From: Macrocystis pyrifera
Lineage: Eukaryota > Sar > Phaeophyceae > Laminariales > Laminariaceae
Assembly: GCA_031763025.1 (NCBI GenBank)
Contig: JASSKH010000029.1
Location: 6,346,362 to 6,410,361, forward strand
Length of the DNA stretch: 64,000 nt
Direction of reading: 5' to 3'
Both the position numbers and the translations under genes were made by a program. Shown here one piece after another: positions 33,848 through 44,400 of this stretch. The notes beneath the pieces were generated by a model. The model was not told the origin of the DNA. It did not search any database and worked only from the letters and a program-made list of their open reading frames with translations. How positions within the stretch are numbered: position 1 is the stretch's first letter; every line of letters begins with the position of its first letter.

Positions 33848-33908
33848 CTAGTAGTAGTAGTAGTAGTAGTAGTACTAGTAGTAGTAGTAGTACTACTACT
33901 ACTACTAC
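33790..33908. repeat. AGT/ACT trinucleotide microsatellite
   Basis: About 110 bases of AGT units switch to ACT near the right end, directly against a MITE whose left terminus has been lost. The poly-Thr frame on the minus strand is a by-product. Confidence 0.95.
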
Positions 33909-34011
33909 GAAGGTCCATAGTTAACGGGACCAAATTTTGTTAGTAAAAATAATTGAATATATAGGTTTTTATGTACAACATAGGTCCTATTAACTATGGA
34001 CCCCCGTAATA
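33909..34011. mobile_element. Stowaway-like MITE (family 1), left terminus eroded
   Basis: The left arm reads GAAGGTCCATAGTTAACGGG instead of TTACGGGGGTCC; the right arm ACTATGGACCCCCGTAATAG is intact. Confidence 0.85.
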
Positions 34012-34092
34012 GTAGTAGTAGTACGATGACCTGGCGTTGCGGTTTCTACTTTGATTATTACTGCATAGCAAGGTATCAATAATCAATATTAA

Positions 34093-34202
34093 TATTACGG
34101 GGAGACCATAGTTAACAGGACCTACGGTGTAGACAAACAACCATATATTTCCATATTTTTTCTAACAATATTTGGTCCTATTTACTATGGCCCCCCGTAA
34201 TA
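34093..34202. mobile_element. Stowaway-like MITE (family 1)
   Basis: TATTACGGGGAGACCATAGT at the left and ACTATGGCCCCCCGTAATAG at the right, family core present. Confidence 0.85.
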
Positions 34203-34219
34203 GTATCTCCGCCCCATGT

Positions 34220-34330
34220 TCGTGATCACTGCTGAGCTATTATCTCTCTAGGACTGAAGAATCGGCACGGACACCGGTTGTGCTTAATGTGGTCAACGGG
34301 TAGAAAGAACGGTTTCATGTGGCGAACCAC
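34220..34330 (+). mobile_element. LINE 3'-end fragment
   Basis: ATCTCTCTAGGACTGAAGAA, CGGCACGGACACCGG and GGGTAGAAAGAACGG follow the order of the LINE terminal block, with small changes. Confidence 0.65.
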
Positions 34331-34639
34331 ACGCTACCTGCTAGCCCACTCGGCAATAAAAAAGGGGAGAAATTAATAGGACTCGGCAAAAAGACGGAAT
34401 GATGTCAACTACCGGGTGTGGTTCCCCTTTTTCCTCGGCTCCACACACTGATCCCCCTGTGCAACCATCGTTGTATACGAATTCGTCCAGCCACTCTGTC
34501 GATTAGTGCAAGAATGACGCCAAATGAGGTCTGGGTCAGGGGTGAGTCGGAGGATACAAGACCTTGTCCTCCGGCTGATTTCCTTGAGCTACTCCTGCTG
34601 ATTTCCTTGAGCTAAGACGACGTTGGGGTTTTGGACCGA

Positions 34640-34830
34640 GAAGGAGGCATAGCATGACGGATATTCACAAGCGACACGACACGAAGTTTTGGAGAACACC
34701 CCGGAAAATATAGGATAGCCGGGCGACATTGAATGTCGTCAGACACCTTCTTCTCCCATATGGGACAGATGGTTGGTCGGGTTACCGGACAGGCTTTCCT
34801 GAGGACTACTTATGGCAGGTCTCGAGAACA
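34640..34830 (+). repeat. Diverged repeat shared with 36840-37010
   Basis: GGCATAGC, ACACG(A/C)GACACG, TAGGATAGCC, GAATGTCGT and GGTTGGTCGGG occur in the same order and spacing at both places. The family was not recognised. Confidence 0.5.
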
Positions 34831-34852
34831 GACAGTTGTCGTATGAATAGTG

Positions 34853-35070
34853 TGTTCTTCACATTAATTAAACCGTTCTTCCTACCCGTCTCGACATGCA
34901 GCACAACCAGAGTGTCCGTGCCGATTATTAAGTCTTATAATAATTAAAATAATATAGATATACAAGTTATTGCCACAGGCCACAGAGATCCTGTGTGTTG
35001 TTCTCTTCCCATTATAAAATATACCAATATTTCTACCGTCGACATCCAGCACAACCAGTGTCCGTGATAC
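34853..35070 (-). mobile_element. LINE 3'-end fragments (two pieces)
   Basis: TTCTTCACATTAATTAAACC and CGACATGCAGCACAACC (34853-34937), then CGTCGACATCCAGCACAACC (35028-35070), are reverse complements of the LINE terminal block. Confidence 0.6.
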
Positions 35071-35251
35071 AACCTATCTGGTCACTAAACTGAAACTACG
35101 CCACAGAGATACTACTTTACTGCTGTAATACAATATATGGGTTTTTGCCAAAATCAGGTATACCTGGCCACTTTCACGCCAAAAACAGTTACATACTGAA
35201 ATCAAGCACAAAACACACACCAGGAGCCCTGCTATTGGCCAAGCTGACATT

Positions 35252-36143
35252 GTAGGGTAGCCAGGTACCGGGCAGACTAAGAAGTAGAACATGCCTACAC
35301 TACTCGTACCACCAACTGGTGCAGCTGGTTCGAACGTGGTCTTCCTTTGTCTTCCTGTTGTTTTTTGTTTATTTTTATTTCATTTTATTGTCTTCTTTGC
35401 GGTGACCCTATGTGACAGTGATTTTCATTTCTCTTCCTTTCTCCGATTGATAAGCCTGATATCGAAGGAGTCGTGGGGCGTGGGTGGATGACGAGCCTGC
35501 TTTTTGCTTGTTTCGTACTGTCTGACGCCGAGGGGCCGGGCATAGTTGACGAACGCTGGACGATGGTGGCAGACAGGGTAGCAAGGTACCAGGCGGGCCA
35601 GCAGGGAGACCCTGGCTGTGCTACTCGTACCATAAACTGCTGCCGCTACCTGGAGCATGCCTTGTGCTTTGTTTGGTTTGACTGTTATTTTTACCTTGGT
35701 TCTTAGTCTTACTCTGTTGACGACTAGTGGTGTTTTCTTCTTTTTCTTTTTTTTCCAGCTCGTTCTTTTCAAGTGTCTGCCACGTCCCCTACGTGGGGGT
35801 ACGATGGTTTGCTGCTATACTGAAGTATATACATATACCAGGTATATTTTAGTTTCTTTTTTTTGTTTCTTTTCTCTTTCGAATTGTCTTCGTTTTTGTT
35901 TTTGTTTTTTTCTCTTTGTTTCGTTTTTGTTTCTCTAGGTCATGGAATGTGTATGTCGTTCATGTCGTACGCAGTATGATGACATGGCATTGCATTACAT
36001 ACGTGGCAACGTAGTATCTCTGTGGCGTAGCTTTGTGACCACAGAACTTGTATCTCTCTAGGTTTGAAGAATCGGCACGGACACTGGTTGTGCTGGATGT
36101 CGACGCGTAGAAAGAACGGTTTAATGTGAAGAAAACAACAATG
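35252..36143 (+). mobile_element. 5'-truncated LINE, 3' UTR only
   Basis: It begins inside the last codons of the ORF (GGTAGCCAGGTACCGGGCAG) and runs collinear with the 3' UTR of copy 2 to GTGAAGAAAACAACA. It lacks the MITE and SINE present in copy 2 and so shows their empty insertion sites. An internal second copy of the ORF end (near 35570-35640) is present, as in copy 2. Confidence 0.85.
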
Positions 36144-38710
36144 CTTTAGGCGCATTCATTTTTTTTCCGGATTGTCATGGACATCACACCGCTCGTGGCG
36201 CGCGTTTTTTTCTTGGTTTTAGTATGTACCTGATTTTGGCTCAAACGGATCAGGTATACCTGATTTTGGCATTTGCCCAAAATATACTGTTACGTATACA
36301 GCAGTAATGACACCTGGGGTTCACTAAGTAAGGGGATCGACGACGTAATAAGTTAACCCAGATATAATCGCAATGCGGACAGCATATTATTAGAGCACCG
36401 TATTGACTCTAGTGGGGGTTACAGATCACTAATTGATGATCATCATCGTGAACCCAGCAGGATTGACTGATAGGTCATAGGGGCCGACATGGCAGATGCA
36501 TATTGTAGTCGATTATCAGGTGATGCGGTGGAACACGGGCTGACCGCGAGTGCAACTGCGTTGTGCGGGGCTTTCGATCAATAAAAGTGAATGTAAACGG
36601 TTTAGCGCGCGTGACCAAGTAAATGATCCACCATGTTCCTGTTGACATGTGCTGGAGCAACCCATCGGCATGGGGCCGACGACGGAAATGAGGTTGGGGT
36701 GTTTCCTGGTCGTGGGAGGGCACGAGAAATCGTCCTCCTGGGCGAGCAGATTGCTTTTCTTCAGCGACGGGTGGTGGTGGATGTTGAATGGAAGGCCAGG
36801 ACGTGAGGTAGGCCATCCAGACCGAGGCAACAACGAGATTGAGGCATAGCGTAGGGCAGAGTCACACGCGACACGCCAAGGGAGGCTCGAAGAACCTTCT
36901 GGAATATTTAGGATAGCCCGGACACGTGGAATGTCGTAAGAGAACTGCTTGCGGGACAGGCGGTTGGTCGGGACACCGGACGGACTTCCGTGAGGCCCGT
37001 GTTTTGTCCTGACAACAGAAACTGCCTATATATTGTAAATGGGAAGACCGGCCCGAAGGTCCCAAGTGAACCTGGTGGAGGATGTGTTCATATAACCATT
37101 GAAACCGCATCACACTACTATTAATAGGTATGGACCACAACTCCTGTACCTGCACATGGTTGGTTGTTCGGACCAAAAATTTGTTATGATGGGGAACCAT
37201 AGTATATAGGACCAAATATTGTTCATAAAAATATGTTAAAACATAGTTTTTGATATATGCCACGGCCTATTAACTACAGCTCATTACCGCCACGCGTACT
37301 GAAGTACCAGCAGTATATACTGGTAATACATCGTGAATTTAGGGGTTTTTTTATTACCCTCCCAATATTTCTGGGGTCAGAAGGAAGCCTTTTACAGCCG
37401 GACAATATCATACACGTATTTTGTAGACCACATGCGCTGAAAGATAGGGTACCTTTTTAAGGATTACATCAACGTGTAATCCTGAATGTTCTGTACATTT
37501 CGAGACATAGCAGTAGTGGTACATTCCCCATGTCCTCTTTCGATACGAAATTCTCCGTAGTATACAAGGTATATTCCGGGAACCAGCATAGTGCGAAAAA
37601 AATTACGGTCCTAGGACCTGCTGTACGTTCACTTTTGATGGTTGGTGTGTCAGTGGTGTTGGGGCCTCACTTGACCCCGGTGCCTCGCACCTAGTCTTCG
37701 TTTTTGGTTGCGGTGGCTGCAGTTACTACTTCATCAGCGCATCTGCTATTCCTCGGCAGGCGCGTTGTGAAACTATAAGGTTGGACGAGGCCCCTCCTCA
37801 TTTTCAGAGTTCTTCCTGGAAGGTGGGCGAAACAACCACTAAACAGCAGCAGTCGTACTCGTCCGAAGATGTAACACCTTGCTTGCCTTGCAGAATATGA
37901 ATATACCACGGACGGCTTGCGGAACAGAGAAATGCACGGAAAGTCAACATAATAAGTGACATAGCCAAATCCAACACGTTCAATAGTGATGTCCAAGGCC
38001 TTGTACGTCTCAAGCGTTTCTTTTTCAGGTCTGCCTGCCTTTCGCCCACGTCCCAATAATCGCAGCTTGAATACGGAGCGTCCCCGTCTCCCCCTGAACT
38101 GGATACATGCAATCGTTCCACCCTTCAAACGAGTCAAATTATTTCCTTGTTTTTGATGTTATTATGGTAGAAGAAAAGCCGGTCGTGGGCCATTTCATTG
38201 TTGCTGCTGCATCTATCCGCTCTCGCTCTCGTAAAAGTCATTTCGATAAAATGAACCGCCCTCCCCAACACCATCCCTAGCCTTACGTATTCATCCCAGA
38301 TTGGTACAAGAGTGTTTTTGCAGCAGCGCTCGTCGCGTGTATGGTCCCGCCCGGGCGTTGCCTGCATTGTAGGTGGATGCTCCCTGGTATCACAGTCAAG
38401 GGTCTGTGCACCGCAACACGTGGACTAACATGCATACCATCACTGCTCTATGCAGACACCTTACGCGATGATGGTGGGGTGGGTGAATGCGTACGCACAC
38501 GTTCTTTACACATGCATGGGGCCAGAAAATTCAACCGATCGACCTCCCGCACATCCAGTGTCCGTGTCGAGTTCATACTTCCAGAGGGATGCAACAAGCT
38601 CTGTGTGTGACTCACACACTTCGAGACATGAGATACAACGTCGCAAAGGCAGCAGCGGAAATGCTGGACGTTTCAGTATGTATCATGCGGAAGCGTGCTG
38701 AACACGAAAC
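36144..38710. other. No recognised gene
   Basis: Apart from the diverged repeat at 36840-37010 and a decayed MITE near 37184, I see no domain, exon series or RNA gene here. ORFs up to about 148 codons are within chance expectation. Confidence 0.4.
37184..37280. mobile_element. Decayed Stowaway-like MITE (family 1)
   Basis: ACCATAGTATATAGGACC, the core ACCAAATATTGTT and GGCCTATTAACTA are recognisable, but both termini are mutated. Confidence 0.6.
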
Positions 38711-38820
38711 TATTACGGGGGTCCATAGTTAACGGGACCAAATTTTGTTAGTAAAAATAGGCAAATATATATGTTTTTTATGTATACCATAGGTCCTATT
38801 AACTATGGACCCCCGTAATA
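38711..38820. mobile_element. Stowaway-like MITE (family 1)
   Basis: TATTACGGGGGTCCATAGTT at the left and AACTATGGACCCCCGTAATA at the right; perfect 20-base inverted termini. Confidence 0.92.
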
Positions 38821-39614
38821 GCAACTTAAGGATATATTGTGTTTACAGCATACACTGGCTGTCTGTACAAGACAACACCCATGTATTTTTTCGTGTCCAC
38901 TTTTTCATCTATTAAGATGTTGGGCTGGCGATTTGTAGGTAGGTCCACGTATGTAATGGGTTTCAACAACAATTGGTTTAATAACACTGCCTCTGGAACA
39001 CGGCACCGTACACCTCCCGCAGCTGACCCGAAATTAAAACTTTGTTCTTGAAGTTACACTCCCTCGTTTCGTGATTATGCAAGCTACTTACTACTTTGTG
39101 GCTTGGGGTACTTGTTGTGAGCTCTTAGACTACCTCTAGTATGTGTGGCTTCCATTTTTTTCGTTTGCCTACAAGGCAGGGACATACTGGCAGCGTGGGA
39201 AATCTCGATGTTGCTGATAAAAAAATGCCCATTTGCGGTGTCAGGGCCGTCATTATCGAGTCCTTATTTTACAATAACTTCCAGAGCTTGTAGATTTGAG
39301 GTGTGTCATACCGTGGCGTTTTGTCTCAGTTTTTGAAATTCACAAGAAGATTTGTGAAATTCAAGAGAAGCCAAACCATCAGGATAGTTAAATTCGACAT
39401 TCATTTGGCGCAAAAAATCCGGAAGATCTGGAAGCTTACGAAATCAAGCGAGAAAAGAACGCTGGAAACTATGGAACGTATGTAAACAACTCTCCGCTAA
39501 TTTTCGCTCATTAACTTCAGAAGTATCATATATATGATCGAACCTGCACAAATTTTCTCTCTTCCACACGATCTATATGATTGAGTTGGCCTACTGATCA
39601 ATGACGACAGCCGT

Positions 39615-39925
39615 TAGTTTCTTTTTTTTTGTTTCTTTTCTCTTTCGAATTGTCTATGTTTTTGTTTTTGTTTGTTCTCTTTGTTTCGTTTTGTTTCTCT
39701 AGGTCATGGAATGTGTATGTCGTGCCTGTCGTACGCAGTATGATGACATGGCATTGCATTACATACGTGGCAACGTAGTATCTCTGTGGCGTAGCTTTGT
39801 GACCACAGAACTTGTATCTCTCTAGGTTTGAAGAATCGGCATGAACACTGGTTGTGCTGGATGTCGACGAGTAGAAAGAACGGTTTAATGTGAAGAAAAC
39901 AACAACAACAACAACAACAACAACA
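39615..39925 (+). mobile_element. 5'-truncated LINE, last ~310 bases
   Basis: TAGTTTCTTTTTTTTG to GTGAAGAAAAC followed by about eight CAA/AAC units, collinear with 35849-36143 and copy 2. Confidence 0.85.
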
Positions 39926-41162
39926 CACTCGGAGATGGGTCAAAATTAGTCCGAGGAAAAATGCACGGTTGACGGGCAGCGTAAATCTGACCATCTCCGG
40001 GTGTTTAATGCTTGTCGCTCGTAGCACCTAATTGTGGAACGTCAACTATTGACGACATCATGGTACCTTATTTGAAAAGTACAGAGTACTTACAGGGATG
40101 CTGGCACCCACGCGTCCCCTCTGGTTCCGGGGTTTCGGGTGGCTCTAGTATATCGCGATCTTAACACTCTGCGTTTAGATCTTCGTCTGGTTCGTGCTCA
40201 CCGGAGAGCGACGGTGACTTGATCGAGGTTCATCACAGCAGCTTAGATTTCTCTCGAAATTGATCCCCCGCAGGTTGTCAGCAGAAGCCTGCGCCTCGAG
40301 TAAGTGGTGCTCCTGTGGTCGAAGTTGGCCGAAATTGGGGTGCACAGAATGAGACGAAAAGCACCCCCCATCTGAACGTTAGCACTTCACTTGCGGACGG
40401 CTACAACTCTTCACAGGAACCTGCAGCCCGCTAAAATGAGGAATGTTCATGATGGGGAGTGTGAGGGCGTCGGGTGCGCCAGACAGCAGCCGTAGGCAGC
40501 GAGAAGCGACTCACGAGGTGTTTTCGTGTGTTCGGATTTGCGAACGAGTAGTACTTGAAGCTTGCCGAAACGCTAAAATGTTTCATTTCACGCAAGGAAG
40601 CATAGCACCATGGCTACATTAACGATCAAGAAATGGCCATCACTAGAAGATTGCTGTTTTCCAGGCGGATGAAAGAGGTGTCGTCGTTCAAGATGCTGCC
40701 TGGCTCAAAACTACGTTCCGATGAGATGTATAAATTTTAATATTAACAGTAAGTTATTGGGGCCAAAAAAGAGCAAAAATTGACTGAAAGCTCAGCATTC
40801 TCGTATATTTTGCGTCAACCATTCTACAACACGAAATACGGATCTTGGTTGCAAATCCCTGACTCTAATTCCAAGTCGTATGTATATGTTGCCGAAACCC
40901 CTACGTGCTGGTACTTGGCGACGCATTCCTGAGCGTGCCAGCGTCAGGTACCGATTGTGCACAAATTCACAAGCCTAATCGAGTCATGAAATATTTTCAT
41001 TGTTTTCGTGTTGATCTTCTCGGGACGACATACTAACAACCGTTACCTCGCCATTGTACCTCTCTCCCCTGCACCCCAATTGTCTGTGCCCAATCGCTCC
41101 GCAGCCGCCCAGTAAAGACTCAACAAAGCAACACGGGCGGGGGGGATTTTGCGGCAGCTACC
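39926..41162. other. Upstream region of gene B, no gene recognised
   Basis: No exon or repeat family member was recognised. It would hold the promoter and 5' UTR of gene B if exon 1 is placed correctly. Confidence 0.35.
41074..41096 (+). promoter_or_regulatory. Two CCAAT boxes upstream of gene B (tentative)
   Basis: CCAAT occurs twice within 20 bases (41076-41080 and 41090-41094), about 70-85 bases before the putative start codon of gene B. No TATA box was seen between them and the ATG. CCAAT pairs can be promoter elements, but two short matches prove little, and the transcription start is unknown. Confidence 0.2.
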
Positions 41163-41412
41163 ATGAAAACCTCTCCTACCCCCGGCCTGGTGGTGGTGTC
41201 TGCCCTCGTAGGTGGCGTGCTTTGCCATACGAACCCTCCCCAGGGACAACAGCGGGTTCCGGTAGTGGGGTTGGGCTCCGTTTCGCCTATCGGTACCAGT
41301 GCATTTCGACGTTTATCTTCAAATTCCACACGTTCGAGTGGTGAGTCTGGGCCGGGAGGGTCAGTCGAGGCGGACCTGATACAGGCGCTTGAGGCCGACA
41401 AAGAGGTCACAG
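41163..41412 (+). other. Gene B exon 1: signal peptide and start of propeptide
   Basis: The reading frame has Lys at position 2, a run of about 13 hydrophobic residues, then Cys-His and a polar Ser/Gly-rich stretch ending [18 protein letters not shown]. This is a standard secretory signal followed by mature sequence. The donor at 41413 (GTGAGG) leaves one base of a codon, which the exon at 50583 completes to Val. No in-frame alternative start lies upstream in this frame close by. No equivalent exon was found ahead of gene A. Confidence 0.7.
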
Positions 41413-44400
41413 GTGAGGCGTTGTCGCCAGTTGGTTGGAACAACGCCGAAATGTTTTCAGGACATTGTTTTGCTATATGGTTTGGATTAACTGGTATTAG
41501 TTGTGATATAGTTGTCGTCGTGTTGCTGTTGGCACTCATTCCGTCCCTACACTATTCGTGTATGTTGTTTTTGTTGTTGTTTTCTTCACATTAAACCGTT
41601 CTTCCTACCCGTCGACATCCAGCACAACCAGTGTCCGCGCCGATTCTTCAATCCTAGAGAGATACAAGTTCTGTGGTCACAAAGCTACGCCACAGAGATA
41701 CTACGGTGCCACGTATGCAATGCAATGCCATGTCATCCTACTGCGTACGACAGGCACGACATACACATTCCATGACCTAGAGAAACTAAACGAAACAAAG
41801 AGAAAAAAAACAAAAGCAACGTACTACACACCTTGAACAAAGTGTTTATACCGTGAGTAATAATATTTTTTACAAGCATGCCGCCTAGCCAGGGGAGTGG
41901 CGCAAGAACGAAATAGCACTCGTATGAACTACCTGCACCTCTCCGGCCTGCCCCGTCCTTGGGGTGGGCCGAGGACGTCCGCCAGGACCTGCAACGGTCT
42001 AGCGACAGTCACATGAACATCGAGCTTCTGGCTGAGTAGGGAGGGTACCTTGCGCGGTCCGGCTGGTGGCCTGGTCGCTTTAAGGACCGATTGGGGTGGT
42101 GGTGATGTTTTTTCTTCTTAACCCCGACGCCAAGGAGTTCATCCCTCACGCGGGACGGGTACATCACCACAGCAGAGAGCGCTACACGGGCAGTCGGGGG
42201 AGTGGAGAGGCTGTCCACACCGTGGGTATGCATGCACGACAGGAAGGGTGGGAGTGTCGGCGTTGGCTGGAACGGCTGCACCCAGCCAACGGAAACCAAG
42301 GCGCGTACCGGGCTACGAAACGGAGAGCCAATTTCGCCATAGAGAAGAAAAAGAAGCAAAAGAAGAAGAAAGGAGGCGGGGACGAGCCTTACGTCGGCTG
42401 GCAAAGAAAGCAGCACGCGAGGCTCGTAAGAGACAGAAGGGGGCACTGGTTGCGGTAGCGACCTACAATGTGCGCACCCTGGCTGTAAAGGGGAAGAACG
42501 GGTACGGACATGACGAGAGTGTACTGGCGAAGGGACGGCAACTCGGCTGTGACTTCATTGGCCTGCAGGAAGCCCGGAGGACCGGTAGCACGACGTTTCG
42601 TGCGGCAGGGTATCGCGTTTTCTGTTCAGGTCAGGAAACAACAGCTGCTAGGCAAGGGATGTACGGAGTAGGTCTAGCTGTAAAGGAATCGTTGTGCAGT
42701 AAGGCTGTGTACACCCATCAGTTCATTGACGAGCGGCTTATGTCTATGCGCTTTGAGCTGGCTAGCAAATGCGAGGCAGTTAATTTCGTCGTTGCGTATG
42801 CTCCAACTGATTGTACCAAGGACGTTGAACTGAAACGTAGTTTCTGGCAGAAGCTGGAGGACTTGGTGGAAAAGATCCCGACGAAAGAGTGTCTGTTTGT
42901 ACTGATGGATGCCAACGCGCGAACTGGACAGAGGATGGAAGGGTGTGGTGATGATGAAAGTAGAGTGCTTGGAGCATATGGGCGTGATGTTCGTAACGAT
43001 AATGGCAGACGACTCCTGTCGTTCGCTACAAATTGCAAGTTAGCTCTCACCAACACGTTTTGCAGCACGCGCAAGGGTGGGATTCGCATACACACAACGG
43101 CACCAGCCCGAGTGACAGTAAGCGGATCGACTACATCCTAACCCGTCAAGCCCATCGAGTACAAGATGTTAAAGTCGTCCCACAGCCTCCTGCCCCAGCT
43201 AAGGCTGACTCAGACCATAACATCTTGTGTATCAAAGTCCGACTCAGCGTCCAACAGACAAATACGTAAACCGACAAAACGCCGAGAGTTCGACAGGCAG
43301 CTTTTTATGTCCGATGGAAAGTGTCGTGAACGAGTAGTCGCGAGGGTCATCTCCACTCTCAACCAGCTTTACCAGCCCCGTAATACGTCTGGCATGGTTG
43401 AGTTTTTCACTGCGGCTATTATTGATGCGGTCGAAAAAGAGGTACCACCCCCTCCACGTCGTCACCGCAGACATGGATGGTGTGAGTCTGTCGAAACCTT
43501 GGCCGCATTCATATTAGCATGGACAGCGAGGGAGGATGCACGGCAATTCTTAGGTGCCCACCCCCGGGATAGAACCGCTTGGAAGACACTTGAGATCTGC
43601 GTGTGCAAACCTGCAGAAGGTGATTGCCGCAGGACTGCATGCGTACTTCGAAGCGTACCTCGCTGAAACCGAACGACTACTAGCGAACAACGACCAGAGA
43701 GGCTTTTACAAGCACCTTAAGAGTACGGTAGGATTGGAAGGGACTAAAGCGAGAAGCGAACAGTTCATTAGGGACGAGGATGGCACGCTGTTGCGGGATA
43801 AGGTGCGAATTCGTGAACGGTGGGGGAGGTTTTACCACAAACGTTTGAACACGAAATCGCTTAACCTCGATTCCACGATCATCCTCTTGCCACCACGACC
43901 GCTTAAACTGTCGCTCGGAGATGAACCATCCATGGACGAGATGACGGAAGCACTCAAGGGGATGTCAAACTGGAAAGCTGTCGGGCCACATGGTCTCCCG
44001 GCCGAGCTCCTGAAAATCGACAACCCCGCATTCGCCCAGTGCTTTCACAACATCCTTGTCAATGTGTGGGTAACAGGAGAAATCCCCCAGCAATGGAAAG
44101 ATGCGATCATCAAGGTCCTTCACAAAAAGAAGGACCGAACTGATTGCAACAACTACAGAGGGATTTCGCTTCTTGCCCACGCAGGCAAAGTCTTGTTGAA
44201 AATCGTCGCGTCCCGCCTCAGCAACTACTGCGAGACCGAGAAATTACTCCCGGAGGAACAGCAGTGCGGCTACCGCCCCGCACAATGAACGATTGATCTG
44301 TTTTTCGTCGTGCGCCGGTTGCAAGAGCTTGGAAGACAGAGGAAAATCCCCCTGTACTTGCGCTTCATCGATCTGCAGAAAGCGTACGACTCTGTCGACC

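Noticed and set aside
33670..33933. Poly-Thr ORF on the minus strand
   Set aside because: It is a direct translation of the AGT microsatellite.
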